NCBI RefSeq assembly: GCF_036373705.1
Contig: NC_089856.1
Span: forward strand, 32,274,298-32,338,297
DNA length: 64,000 nt
From: Amia ocellicauda
Lineage: Eukaryota > Chordata > Actinopteri > Amiiformes > Amiidae
Direction of reading: 5' to 3'
Shown: positions 34,186 through 46,619 of the stretch, piece by piece
How positions within the stretch are numbered: the first letter of the stretch is position 1
How the letters are laid out: the number at the start of each line of letters is the position of its first letter
Position numbers and translations under genes: made by a program
Notes under the pieces: model-generated
Database searches by the model: none
Told to the model about the DNA's origin: nothing
The model's input: only the letters and a program-made list of their open reading frames with translations

Positions 34186-37100
34186 TTAATCATCAAACTT
34201 GATCTTCTTTCCCTGGGGTTTTCCTCCAAAGCCACCACCTCCTCTACCTGAAATGGAAAAAGTTTAAACATTAAAAAAATAAGAATAATTCAGACCAATA
34301 GTTTGTACAAAATAAATTCTTTAGCAATTCAAAATTTTGTTCCAACCTCCAGAAATGAATTCGTATAGCTGAAGGATGAGGTGGGGAAACGCAAGATTAA
34401 CCCTCAGTACTTGGTCCTACCTCCGAAGCCTCCACGGTTGCCACCACGTCCTCCCCTGAAGCCACCGCCACCTCTGCCGAAACCACCGCGTCCTCCTCTG
34501 CCGCCACCACCTCTGCCTCCAAACCCTCCGAAGCCACCCCTGCCGCCACTCTGCCTATCACCCTTGGGCTTGGCGTAGTCCAGAGTCACCTTGTTGCCAT
34601 CAATCTCACAGTCCTCCATGGCTTCTTTGGCAGCCTTGCAGTCTTGCTCGGAGTCGAAATCCACAAAACCGAATCTGAGGAGGAAAAAATTAAATCACTA
34701 TTCAAAATTAGGCTTTCCCTGTAGTAAATGTGCTGGATGCAGACGGCAACATGCTTTTACAGCATAGTAGACCTCTACATCCTTGGCACTGTATGCCTGC
34801 CTGCACGGTTGTCCTTACACTCCATTAGAAAACAGGGAAATTGACTTTCACATATATAGAACATGCATGTAACTGGCATTTTAGCCAAATAGTGCTGAAG
34901 GATGTGTAATAGCATTCACAATACTGTCACAACAGACCTAAAGCATACTCCTAAGGCTGGAGACGCTTGGTGGTCAGATTGCGGTTGTTTTGTTTACTTC
35001 TCGTGCGAATCCATACACTGTCACCAATCAGACAGAGAGGAGCTCATGAGAAGAGTTACTGAAGGGTCTTAAGCCTGAATAACATTCTGCTCATTCCATG
35101 CAAAAAAATACTAGTAGACTTAAGCATGAACAGTGCAAAGACAAGTTATTCATCCTGCAATAGAACCTGATTACAACTATAACCAAACTTAAAGCATTGG
35201 GAATCATACCCTTTAGAGGACCCAGTGTCCTTGTCTGTGACTATTCTGGCTGCAACGGCACCTTCAAACGAGTCTCTCAGAGTCTGGTCTGTGGTGTCCT
35301 CGGAAAGACCTCTGACAAACAGCGTCTTGGTTGGACCTGAAAGCACAGAAGAGCACACTTAAGTTCAAATGCCAATGCCTTGCACCACATTCCAACAGTG
35401 GTATTTTAAAAGCTTAGCAGGTATGAAAACCTCAAAGCAAGTTCACACAGAGGGAACAAACTAGTAGTCTCAAAACCAGTCAGCACTTACCCGAATTTCC
35501 TCTGCCACCATCCGATTTCTGTCCACCGGACTGGCTGTATTCTAGTCTGATTGACCTGCCTTCAATTTCTGTGTTGTTCAAGCTTTCAAGGGCATCCTTA
35601 GCATCCTCTGCAGTCTCAAACTCTACAAAAGCAAATCTTCATGACAGGAAAAAAAAGTTAAAATTCTGTCTAGAGGAGCTCAAGATTCAATTAAAGATAC
35701 TTTAGGTTTGAAACTTGTGCACTAATGCAGGTGGGCTGGATCAGTACTTGACTATCAAAAAATGATTCAATACTTTGAGAACAAATTCACCACATTGAAC
35801 CCCTTACTGCTCCATAAAACATGAAACTGGCAAGACACTTAAAAATCTAAAACTTTTGCTAAACAGGACTGTGCCAATCTGCTATCCAAGTTAAAACAAT
35901 TTAAGCTAAAAATGTATAGCCATTAAACTGCTAAATACAGCTTTTATATTTCCATTTACCCTTTTGGTCTGCCGTTGTTCTGTGGTATTCTGACAGAAAT
36001 TGCTTTCTCAAATGCGCTTTGCAGAGCATCTTCTGTTGCACTGTAAGCCAGGTTATTCACTACAAGAGTCTTGCTCCCATTTGAGGCTGAGAAGGGGAGG
36101 CAAAAAAATAAAAAGTCAGTTGCTTTTCCCCCTCAACACTTTCCAACACCAGGACAGATTTAAGGACTAGATCAGTACTTGACTATCTAGACAGAAATTC
36201 AGCAGAGGTTAATCAGAGAGTTCAGTTCATTAATCATTTCTAGTCCAGGGGAAACTAACTTAATTCCCACTGTTTAATAAATGTTAGACATTATACAGAA
36301 AGATCAGTCTAGTGCAAAAAAAATAATCATCTTCAGAATCAAGACAGACAAGAAAGCAGGAAGAAGCAGCTTTGAAGAACAAAATGGACATGAACTTAAA
36401 TCTGTTTTAGTCCTTACCGGGAGGAGCTCTGGCCCCTTTCTGGCTCTTGTCTCCTGTGTAATCCAGGATAACTGAACGGCCCTGGACATCCACTCCCTGC
36501 TTCTCTTCAAGGACCTTTTCTGCAATGGCTTCAGTCTTGAACTCAAGGTAGGCAATTCTAATGCAACAAAAAGGAAAAGGTTAGCTTTGAAATTTTAGTT
36601 TGTGTGTCAGTGGAGCTGCCAAAAAAATAAATCAAGATGCATACCCTCTGCTGGTGCCATCCCTGCCGGCTGGTATTCTGACATCGACTGCCTGATCGAA
36701 CACTTCTTTCAGCTCGTCGATGGTCACAGAATATGGGAGGTTCTTCACAAACAGTGTGCGAACATCCCTCTCTGCCGGAAGAAAAGGATGTCATTAAAAT
36801 GGTGTTACAATTTAACACAGGTGGTACAATGCACCCAAAACACCAGTTCAAGTGGCAATATTTTAAGGATTTGATTAAAGTACCTTTCTTGCTTTCCTGG
36901 GCATTCTCCTTGCTCTTTGCTTTGTCTAGTCTCACTTCTTGTCCAAGTAGCTTCTTTCCATTCAGTTCCAGAGCTTTTTGCAGGTCTTCTTCACTGGCAA
37001 AATCTACATAGCCAAATTTCCTAAAAAAAAAAAAAAAAGAGAAGCAAATTAACTTGTGCAAACAGCTAGGCTACATAGAACAGTTTCTGCCGTCTATAGA

Positions 37101-40100
37101 GCACTTGAAAGAGTTTTCCCTACAGAACTGAATCCATATTGGAACAGAATGTAGTAAAGACATGATTAGGGCCAATAGAAGGAAGGGTTCCTTTAAGAAC
37201 TATGTAACGCAGCTACTCAATCAATTCATGTGATTGTAAAATTGGCAAAATGCACCAAGTTCTGAATTTAAAGCAGAATTGCTTACAGACTTAAAAAGGA
37301 AAGAAAAGAGGCATGTGTATTGAAGAGTAATGCACTCACTTGGAAGATCCAACTCTAATGTCCTGAACTTCAAGGTTTTTCTTGGAGAAGAAAGTGTCCA
37401 GAGCTTCTTTGAGTTCTTCAAAGTTCTTCTCACTGTTCAAATTGCCGACAAAAAGGGAAAAGCCTGCAAATTGGATTAAAAAAAAAAAAAAAAATTGGTG
37501 AAATGCAATCAAGAGTTAATTCTCTGCCCAACCATTCAGGACCACATCAGTTCTGCATAAAGGTTACATCAAATACATCAGTATTAAGTCCCTTGATGCT
37601 CATCATGTGCAGTAGAGTATCCGCAACTTTGTTTTGGAACATTGGATTATTGAATTACTATTAAAAAAAAAAATCCAAACCATTTCATAAAAATGACATG
37701 CTCTCCTCATATTTGGGAGAGGAAAAAAGTTCATTGAACATTCTGAAAGTGGTTCCAAATCAATTGCAACTAATGAAACTGGATTGTTAAAACTACCTTC
37801 TTTCTCAGACTTTGGCTTCTTGGCTGCAGGAACCTCTTTCTTTTTAGGTTCAGGCTTCTTCCTCTTCCCAGCAGTCTCAGAAGATTCTGGGGGGGGGGGG
37901 AAGAGAAATATAAATAGTCACTCAATGGCGGTCTTCACAAACAAAACAGGAGTTTAAGGGTTTAAATGTGAACTTAACTCAATACCACAGGAAAAGAATA
38001 ATCTATTATACTGTCATTAAGTATAAATACAATCTCTGAAAATACTTCTAAAAACCATCAAAACTGCATTTTATGAACTGAACCCTCAATAATTGAAATG
38101 CAGGATTTTGTCCATAAACTACAATGAACACTTTAAAAATCACCCCAATTGTGGGTTGACCTTCCACAATTTTTCCCAACTCACCATCTTCGTCACTGCC
38201 ATCCTCCTCCTCTTCATCATCCTCATCATCGTCCTCATCATCATCCTCCTCTTCTTCAGACTCCTCCTTGGCCTTCACCAGTCCTGCTTTCTTTCCCTTG
38301 GCAGCAGGTGCCGGAGTGGTGTCCATCTTTTCTTCTTCAGAGTCTGTAAACAAAAACACATGAGCATTTCCTCAAAATGCCAATTCTGCTGGGTTTTCCA
38401 ATTGTGCACACATTGTCAGTGTTGCTGCATGACTGAACACATTACACTCCAAAACAAGCTTGTAATTATTATTTCGCTAGACAATCAGCACATCAGAATA
38501 AATTCAAGTTGACATCACAGAATCAGTATTAAGTCCCTTGTTTGTCATCATATGTGCTTGTTATAAGTATTGACTACTCTGGTAACATAGAGCACTAAGA
38601 CCCTGACCTTCTTCATCTTCGTCATCCTCCTCCTCCTCATCCGACTCTTCCTTCTTGGCTGGGGCTGCCTTTTTTGCGGGGGTCACTTTCACAGAGGCCT
38701 TCGCTGGAGTAGCCTTTTTTGGGGGAGGGGCTTCTTCCTCTGATTCCTCATCTGCAACACATTGCAGTCTCACCGTCACGCGATTCATTTGAACGTAAGG
38801 AACTATTCTGCAGAAAATGCTTTGAAAAGTATTCGGAAGCATTCTGGTTATGCGTAGGGAACAGAGTCCAGCACAATGGTGGAGGCCTACAAAATGTGTT
38901 GATCCCCAAAATATTCCAAGACTTCATTCAAACACTGGAAGTGGTTAATGTAATCCTGAAATTAATATTGGGGAACAAGTTATATCTGTATGCAAATATA
39001 ACTATTATAAACAAGTACAGAGCAGCATAAGCAGAAACTGAAGTATGAGAAGTGCACCTACCACCGACTCCAAATAACTAAATGTATGTTTTTCTCCTCA
39101 ACCAGAACCATTGATCTTACCATCTTCCTCATCGTCATCTTCCTCATCCTCCTCCTCTGACTCCTCTTTCTTTGCTGGTGTGGCTTTTTTCGGGGGTGCA
39201 GCTTTTCCCTTGGCAGGAGTGGCCTTGCCTTTCTTAGGTGGTGGAACCTCAGCTTCTTCCTCTGAAAGAAGTCACGTCAGCATGCATTACAACAGAGTAA
39301 TAACCTACTGCCCATAGATTAACACTGACGGTTTCCATCATTTTTAACCAAATGAAGGGAACACTGCCCAATTTGTAATTAGAACTTACCAGAGTCCTCC
39401 TCTTCACTTTCTTGTTTCTTTACAACTTTTCCGTTTTTGGATGCTTTTGCTGCTTTAGCTGGTGTGGCTCCCTTCTTTCCCACAGGTTTTGGGGTGGGTA
39501 ACTGAAATGAAAGAATCTTATTTGATTGTAGTTTAAACAAGTGGAAATTCAGCTTGGATATCAAGTGAACACTGTCCCCCTGTCTTTCCTTGGGAGAATT
39601 TCAATACAAAAAAATAAAATGGAAGGAGCCCTGCTGCTCTGAGATGAACACACGTGGTACTCACTACCGGTTTACTTTACTATGGATACCATTACACACG
39701 TGGTGCTACAGGATGAAGCTCACCTCCTCTTCGCTCTCCTCCTCCTCCTCGCTGGATTCCTCCTCCTCGCTGGATTCCACGTCCTTGGGAGGTGGGGGCG
39801 CCTTTTTCTTGGGGTTATTCTGCTTTTTCGCTGCCTAATAATAATAATAATAAACTCAATTAATATATACGTATATCGTCTCCGCAAAACTACAAAAGAA
39901 TCAAGTCCCACCACAACCCGCGATTTAATAGTCTACAATTGAAGACAAAACGGCGATTCAAATGTTAATCGAGGGACATCACGTGATCTCTAACGTGAGC
40001 CGCGAACAGCTGTCCCAACCTAGCGAGCATGATCCCCAAGTTGTGCAAAACGAAATATTCGCCATAAATCGACTATCGCTACCGATTTCCACAAGATATA

Positions 40101-40883
40101 AAATGCAAACATCCAAAATAAAGAGTTCAGTGGAAGGCAATTACACTCGGCCGGGTCTGATCGTGTTACAAACACAATGTGCGACTACGGGCGCACACAC
40201 GTGGTGCTAAACTTAAGTGAGGCCTAAACACCTGGTCCCTCCCCCCGCTCTCAAACAGCTACAGAAACCCCGTGAATAAACTCAACACTGAAGTTACATA
40301 GATTTTTGGTAGGTTTTCTTTGTAGATTTACTACTCGGCTGCAAATCTTTGCAACTAGAAAATCTGGGTAGAATTAGTAATTAGCCGATTACAAGGACGC
40401 GTTAAAAGGCCGCTATTAATCAGATATTTTAATTTAAGATAATCGTTTAAAAACACAGATTCAATATATAGAAAACCTGAAAATACGAATAAAAAGCGGG
40501 CACGCTTAGCTTATCGCAAATGCGCATGCATGGCCATTTTGAAAAAGAGTTCACCATACTGTGGAGAATAAAACGGAAGAGGAAAAAAAAAACATGGCTG
40601 ATCATTCTCAATCTGGGTCGACTGAAAACACACCAACACGCAGTTTTAATGTTTTACATCCCACGATCATCATCCCAGATCAGACGCAAACACAAAATGG
40701 CTAAAGAATAAATAAAAAAATCGCATCTGTGACTCGATCAGCTTGCAATGAAACTAACCAAACCAACCTGAGCTGCAACAAGACACAAATCCCCCGAGTG
40801 CCATTTTATACAAAAAAACATACCGTGCGCAAACTTTACAATGACAAAAGGCGTTCAAATCTTACCTTTGCCAGTTTAACCAT
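34186..40883 (-). CDS. NCL: Nucleolin, 16 coding exons
   Basis: Abundant nucleolar RNA-binding protein of rRNA transcription and processing. Exons on the minus strand: 40883-40866, 39834-39724, 39501-39390, 39261-39121, 38751-38608, 38343-38185, 37886-37797, 37463-37340, 37020-36884, 36771-36645, 36557-36418, 36086-35960, 35636-35491, 35336-35210, 34674-34421, 34247-34186. All junctions are GT/AG and phases agree; total 2,019 bases, 672 residues (human about 710). Start MVKLAK, identical to human. Exons 2-7 encode alternating basic stretches (TPAK-type repeats) and acidic Glu/Asp/Ser runs. Exons 8-15 encode four RRMs, each split by one intron; RNP motifs read KFGYVDF, GIAYLEF, GFAFVEF and GFGFVDF. 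Exons 15-16 hold the Gly/Arg (RGG) tail and end KKIKFDD. Introns 5, 7, 11 and 12 carry snoRNAs. CACGTG boxes near the start suggest Myc control. Confidence 0.97.
34675..35209 (-). other. NCL intron 14, possible host of an H/ACA snoRNA
   Basis: The longest intron in the RRM part of the gene. In mammals the equivalent intron (within RRM4) hosts SNORA75 (U23). On the minus strand, 35,050-34,930 can form a hairpin (TTGGTG pairing with CACCAA) and other hairpin-plus-ACA candidates exist toward 34,720. I could not place H box, ACA and target pockets together, so no snoRNA is asserted. Confidence 0.3.
35735..35815 (-). ncRNA. U20-type C/D snoRNA, diverged copy
   Basis: NCL intron 12. The minus strand has GATAGTCAAGTACTGA: an 11-base complement to 18S rRNA (ACTTGACTATC) directly before a CTGA D box, the U20 guide. 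The C box is poor (GTGGTGA is the best match) and no good terminal stem is seen, so this copy may be decayed. The 5' boundary is approximate. Compare the better copy in intron 11. Confidence 0.5.
36164..36246 (-). ncRNA. SNORD20: U20-type C/D snoRNA (SNORD20-like)
   Basis: NCL intron 11. On the minus strand an 8-bp perfect terminal stem, GGACTAGA with TCTAGTCC, encloses a C-like box (ATGATTA) and a D box (CTGA). Directly before the D box, TCTAGATAGTCAAGT is a 15-base complement to 18S rRNA; the fifth base before the box pairs with the U methylated by U20 (human Um1804). U20 is a known nucleolin-intron snoRNA, but in human it lies in the intron between RRM3 and RRM4; here it sits between RRM2 and RRM3. 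Confidence 0.85.
37542..37611 (-). ncRNA. SNORD82: U82-type C/D snoRNA, copy in intron 7
   Basis: NCL intron 7, just before the first RRM exon, the same place as human SNORD82 (intron 5 there). Minus strand: C box ATGATGA, guide AGGGACTTAAT, D' box CTGA, a C'-like TTGATGT, and D box CTGA; CACA and TGTG close the terminal stem. The guide matches 18S rRNA ATTAAGTCCCT, and the rule of the fifth base points to the A that U82 methylates (human Am1678). Confidence 0.9.
38487..38558 (-). ncRNA. U82-type C/D snoRNA, second copy in intron 5
   Basis: NCL intron 5, in the acidic-domain part. Same guide and D' box as the intron-7 copy (CAAGGGACTTAATACTGAT shared), C box ATGATGA, C'-like GTGATGT, D box CTGA, and a stem AGCACA/TGTGCT. 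The second guide region (before the D box) differs from the other copy. Both copies look functional. Confidence 0.88.
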
Positions 40884-40976
40884 GATTGCAGATGTTGATG
40901 TTGACTGCTCGAAAAAAATCAGTAACGGACGAGAATACAAAAAATATGTATCTGTTTTATTACTGCTCCACACGTG
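39651..40976. promoter_or_regulatory. Five CACGTG E-boxes around NCL exon 1, intron 1 and intron 2
   Basis: CACGTG at 39651-39656 and 39697-39702 (intron 2), 39980-39985 and 40198-40203 (intron 1), and 40971-40976 (just upstream of the ATG). Mammalian NCL is a direct Myc target through E-boxes in intron 1, so this cluster probably serves the same role. Confidence 0.7.
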
Positions 40977-41280
40977 GCCCTGCCTTGCTTTCTGGTGGAG
41001 AGCTGGAAGAAGAAAGGCAGCACGCAGGAAGACGCGCAGATTACTTTCCTGTTCTGCGCGTTTCGCTGTGCCCGCCCACACGCCGCTCTCGGCCAATCGG
41101 AGAAGGGAGATCAGTCAGCTGCCTGCGCTCTGTACTTTCCTGAACTTCTAATGGTCGCGTTGGTGTCGCGCAGACGTCCGCAGTTCTGCACAGATCTGCG
41201 GAATCTCTCCGATCCCATTGGTGGAGCAGCGCAAACGTGCGCTACACCAACGCGACCCTAATCTTTAGAGGCGAAACTTT
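40884..41280 (-). promoter_or_regulatory. NCL promoter region, CpG-rich
   Basis: GC and CpG content rise from about 40,960 to 41,265. CCAAT boxes lie at about 41,092 (plus) and 41,216 (minus). No TATA box is clear, as expected for a housekeeping gene. Start site not determined. Confidence 0.6.
41153..41257. repeat. 19-bp near-perfect inverted repeat upstream of NCL
   Basis: GGTCGCGTTGGTGTCGCGC (41153-41171) is mirrored at 41239-41257 with one mismatch; about 67 bases lie between. Confidence 0.9.
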
Positions 41281-41554
41281 GAATTGACACGGTTTACAGT
41301 GTTCTGTTTTCAAACAATGACCACAGAGATGATGGTTCTGAGATTCCGTTTCATTTCAACATAAAAACAAAAAAACAGAATGGAGCCTCAAACTTTGATT
41401 TGGAACAACAAATTCCCAGGACACAATGAATTTATATTTTGGTTAATCATTTAAAAGAAGCAGAATGATTATAACACTGAATCATTTTAATATGCTAAAA
41501 CAGCCCAGCTATTGAATAAGCAATGCTTATTTTTAATAGATGAACTGCCCATCG

Positions 41555-41556
<2 letters not shown>

Positions 41557-41599
<43 letters not shown>
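41557..41599. repeat. (TTA)n microsatellite
   Basis: About 14 units. Confidence 0.95.
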
Positions 41600-44500
41600 G
41601 TACAATGTGATTTTTTTTGTTGTTGTAAAAAATAATTAAATCAATCTTGTTTTGGTTACACAGCCAATCAGAATGGACGCCCACGTACACTCCCATGCGC
41701 TGTCCTAGCGGCGTGGTCAACACGTGTCCGACAGTATGAGCATCTGCGTGTATTTCCTTCACCTAGTGAGAGGTAAAGTGCATTTCATACGGAAAACGAG
41801 AGGATGTGAAGGAAAAACAAACTTCAAGTTCAATATAAAATAGCCATGTCATTGTTCGTATCCTGCACAGCAATCCAATGGAGCTGGGTGCTGAGTCGGA
41901 CTGATCTGGTATAAATGTACCTACTTTTGATTGTAAACGTTTGATTTAATGTGAATTACATTGCCTATGTAAGGGGTATAGTTTTATTTTATCGAGTCGT
42001 GTCTGCACGTTTGTATTATTTTTGTGTAACAGTTTCGACTTATTTTGTACGTAGTGGAGCAATGCAAATGTTAATTTGCAGGTGCATTGGAGTACCTATA
42101 GGAAAGTAAAAAAAACCAGACACAGTTGAAATGAGTTTTTGGTTGCGTTTAATTGCGAAATATGCGTTTCTGTGTGTATTTACAAACACGGCTGAAGAGC
42201 ACGTGGAAAGCGCCGGGGACCCGTTTGCACGTGCAGATCTGCGGACCCGAGCGCGCGTGTTCCTGAACAATGTGTGCTTTGTTGCACATTTTGATTGTGT
42301 TTAAACATACTTACATGTGTATTACACCGTGTCTGTCCCCTTTTCCCTTTAGGCGAAGTTTGTGCTTTCTTTTCTTTCTCCTGTTGACCTTGTTCACGTA
42401 AGACTGCTGTTTTTATTTTCCCACCCACAACCACAAACGCACTATCTTGGAGTCCGCTTTAAAAAGGACGGTGGCTTTCTACAGCTGTGGCTCGTTGTTG
42501 GCATCTATTTTGGGCCTACTGTACCCCCTGGCTCCCGCGGGTCAGTGTGACTGCTAGACTGTAAAACGTGGCTCCTGCCTCGCCTTTTAGTAAGGACACT
42601 TATCATTCTGCATCAGTGTTACGTGTCTTGTAAACATTCTTGTTGTTTGTCTGTATCCATACAATTGAACTTTTATAATGCTTGAAATATGCTATTGTTA
42701 GAAAATGGGTTGTGTTGAATTGTGAACCTTAAGGCTTGTAGCCTTGGATAAAGATGAAAATATACATCACATAATACTTAACACCTTGCATTGCAGTTTT
42801 TTTTCTTTTCTGGGTGGTTGATCCAAAGTTTTGCTTTATGACAGGGGAGCTACACCACAGGCAGGGCTGAGTTATGGGTGGGTTAGTGGGGCAGTCCTAA
42901 GGTGATTGATCTGGTTAACTTATTAAAGGTCTTTCACTGCATGTAATTAATTTCTTTCTAACCCTGGTCTTGGAGCAATAAGACAGGATCGTCTGGATTT
43001 CATTCCTGGCAAGCTGGTAATTAAATTGTTGTTGCTATTTTAGTGGAAATGAACAGGATCTCTTGTCACTAGATTGGGGAGAAGTTTGGAGAGGAGAGAG
43101 TAGACTGAACTGCTCAGCAAACATGCCCTGGGCCATGCAATATAGCAGATGCTGTGTGTGGGGGGAAAAATAAATGTATTATAGGCCTATATATTAACAC
43201 ATGCACATACAGACTATAGTATTGGCACCCTTCATTTTTCACTTAAGGGTAATAAATACTGTTGGTACTTGTTTAACAATGCATTTTCAAAGATGGATAA
43301 ACATTTATACATCTTAGCGAGTCTAGTTGTGTGAACATCTTTCTAATATTTGTGTCTGTAACTATATTAATTTAAATTATGAAATACTACAAGTGTTTGT
43401 ATTATTATTGCCATGTGGTAACACAGACCTGTCCAAGTTACAAAGTGATTCAAGCCAAGGCCACAAGAGGGAAGCAGTGTTTCATTAACCACATTTACAT
43501 CACAGTGGCTTTTCTTTTTCAAGCTTATATTGTGCAGATGCACCTCCATTTTGTCTATTTTTTTTCTTCAAAGTGTCATTTTATATCACTGTAATTTGAA
43601 TATATCATTAATAATTATAGTTGGGTTTAATTTAGGATACCCCAGGAGGTAGAAATTGTCTTATAGTTACATTTAGGTTATTTTCTGTGTAACATTTTGA
43701 GTAGTTGAGGTAAATTGTGCAGTAGAATTATAAGGTTCATGCTAGGGTTATATTTTTGGTTTAACTTGGATAAGTAATGGGTTTCTTAGTTTATTGGTGG
43801 TACTTGTTGAGCTGATTTCACAGGCCCAGGTTACCAATAGTCCTGGGCTAGTACCCAATATTATTTTAGGTCGGGTAGTCCAAGACTAGTGCTATTCCAG
43901 GTCTCTGAAACTTTCTCATAGTGTCGATAGTTTACCAAGGCCGGTATTAGAAGTTGCTGAATATGTGCATCTTGGGGGAACATAAGAACAATGAGTGTAA
44001 GCATTTAAAACGGACTTAATAATACAATGAAATTTATGTTAGTTAAAATTTTAGTTAAAATGTATATGAGTTAAATGTATAATAAAATATATAGGTCACC
44101 TTCCAAAACAACAACAAAAATATCACTTGGCTTTTTTGCAAACCTGCAAATTAGTTTTCAAACTGAATTTTGCTGCTCATGGCAGTGTTTCTGGCAGACT
44201 TGACAGCTATTTATTTTATGTTGTGCTCTGAAAATGAAATTCCCGAAGAGCCTGTCACACATTGTAGCCCCAGCTCCCTGTTTTGCACACTTAAGCACCT
44301 TCCCAATTGGTTTGGGAATTACCTCTGAGGTACGATACGGGTTTGTTGGATAAAACCCTGACTGCAGCACATAAACTCAGAAAAACAAAGTCACAGTTAA
44401 TCATTTAGCCACCTTACATGCCAGTTTTATAGAGATGGAGACTAAAAATGAAACGCTGAGAACAACAATTGTGAGGACCTTGAAACCCCAGAACACTTTA

Positions 44501-46600
44501 TATCAGATATTCTCAGACTGTGGTCCCTATATATGTCTCCTTTCAGCTCATTCCTTGCAAAAGTTACACAATTATGGGAAGAGATCAGCAGCATGGTGAG
44601 ATTTTTATTTTCCACAAATAGGAAAACACAATCAGTTACAGGTTGTTTCTGGGTAATATTTCATAGCTAAAGTAGGCACTGGAATTACATTTTGGAATGG
44701 GTCATTGGTTAGCTTAGGTTAAGTTGTTACCTCATTGAACTAGGATGTATGCTTATTGATTTTTTTGTATTGATTGTACTGCTGCACTTTTGTAATTATT
44801 CCAGTTGTATTTTGTATTGTATTTCTGCTCTTTTGTAATGCTTGAAAATGCTTCTGGTGTAAACTGTAACTTGACCCTACATAAGGCCATCTGCTAAGAA
44901 AAAAAACAATGTTAGATGGCTCAGTTCAGTTAGATTTCCATTAGGTTTAGGGTTTTCTAAGATGCACTGTAGTTAGGATTGTGTGAATATTCAGATTTTG
45001 CTGTTGTTTAGGGTTCCGTCTATAGTTAGGTGTAATAAAGACATGTTATTATATTTATTAATCTAATGGATTCCATGGGACCCAGTTTATGATTTCCGGA
45101 TTGCTAGTGGGACACTTTGTAAAGCTCTTCAGACAGGTCTGTAATGGGTTATAATGGAAGTAGATCAGATACACTGTGCACATAATGTAGTTTTGTAGCC
45201 TTTACTTTCTGCCAGCAAAGGTCTAAAACTCATCAGTGGGAAGAGGGTTGTAGGAGCACATTATTCCAGCATTCAGAGGGAGCTATGTGAGAGGTAGACA
45301 CTGAACATGAGGGGACTGCTTTCATTTATGTGGTTACGTGTTATAAGTGTCCTCAATTCAGAATATGTTCATCGGTATGTCTTTACAGTACACTGATGTT
45401 CTTGGAATTTATAGACCGTACACCTCCCTTACTACAATTTCAAATCTTTCCACTGCTCCGGATTCCTGACCAGGAAAATATGCCTTAAAGATTAAGGGTT
45501 CATGTCTGTCTAGTCCAAAGTACCCTTTCTGGCACCAAAGTCTTATGCAGTACACAATGTCTGCAAAGAGTTTTGTGTGTTAAATAGAAATACAAGATCC
45601 AGGTACAGTATATAGAAATTAGTCAAATTTTTAATATGATGCATTTAATTTATTTTCAGTGTGGTGCATGTTTAGTTATCAGACCCTTTGTTTTCTAGTT
45701 GTAAACATAACCATATGAATGATTCTTAAGTCTTTCAGCTTGAAGGAGTAATTTTATCAAACTGAATAATATGTCTGTTTCTTTTAGGTATTTCTTTGTA
45801 ATTGCTCATTGGCTGTGGTGTGTTACTAATTAATTTTCTCCATTGTATGTATACACCTGTGTATATATATTTCATCATCCTTTGGCCACTGTGTTGTAAG
45901 CAATGACACTGTAGCAGTGTGTGTTGCATCAATGGAGATCTACAAACTTCTGCGTTTCAGCCTCTGTTGCTCCCTCTGCTGTTAAATTCAGGACACGGCA
46001 TGCTTTTACAATCGGCTCCATATCCGCAAACTATCTTTCCTTTTAATCTTTCTTTTTACATCCATAAAATGAAACCACCAAGATAGCAAATCATTATTTT
46101 GATAAATACATGTCTTTTTCTTTGTCAGTCTGTTCTAAACCACTTTTCAGCAGAAAAGTTCTCAGCGTAATCTTGCCACTGGCTAACATCAGATTTTTTT
46201 TCATTTCATACTGTATAAACCGTTCATATTTATTTGTTCTAAAGGCCTTAGGCAAAGGGAGAGGACAATAACGTCTAATCCTCTCTTTGAAAGCTGTCAG
46301 GAAGATCCCAGGTTAAGAAAACATTTCAGATCATGGTTTTCACAAAGTGTTCTTAGAAAACGTATGCCAAGCAACTGTATATTGTGTTTCAGTGAATATT
46401 GGTTTCCTGTACCCACAAAAGAATGCACTGTTGCACTAATGCAAATTCGCCACGGTACAAAAAGTAAGTTCTTATAATGAATGGAATAACTAAGCATCAC
46501 ATTATTAACAGGATGTCATAAATTTGATGCTGGCTGTTTGTGTGAAGTTATAAAGCGATGTTGATGATCCAGGTTTCCTCGGAAAAAAACACAAAAGAGA
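41600..46600. other. Intergenic between NCL and NPPC; no gene recognised
   Basis: Mostly AT-rich; 42,180-42,260 is richer in CpG. Holds one or two diverged L2/SINE tails. None of the genes that lie between NCL and NPPC in human is seen. Confidence 0.5.
44765..44906 (+). repeat. Diverged 3' tail of an L2-type LINE or SINE
   Basis: Ends in GTAACTTGACCCTACATAAG, GCCATCTGCTAAGAAA, a diverged form of the tail at 28,026-28,065. A weaker third match lies near 42,735. Confidence 0.5.
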
Positions 46601-46619
46601 CTTCGCAGTGCATGTGGAA

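Noticed and set aside
34675..35209. SNORA75 (U23) in NCL intron 14
   Set aside because: Expected from mammals, but H box, ACA and guide pockets could not be placed together by eye, so not called as an RNA gene.
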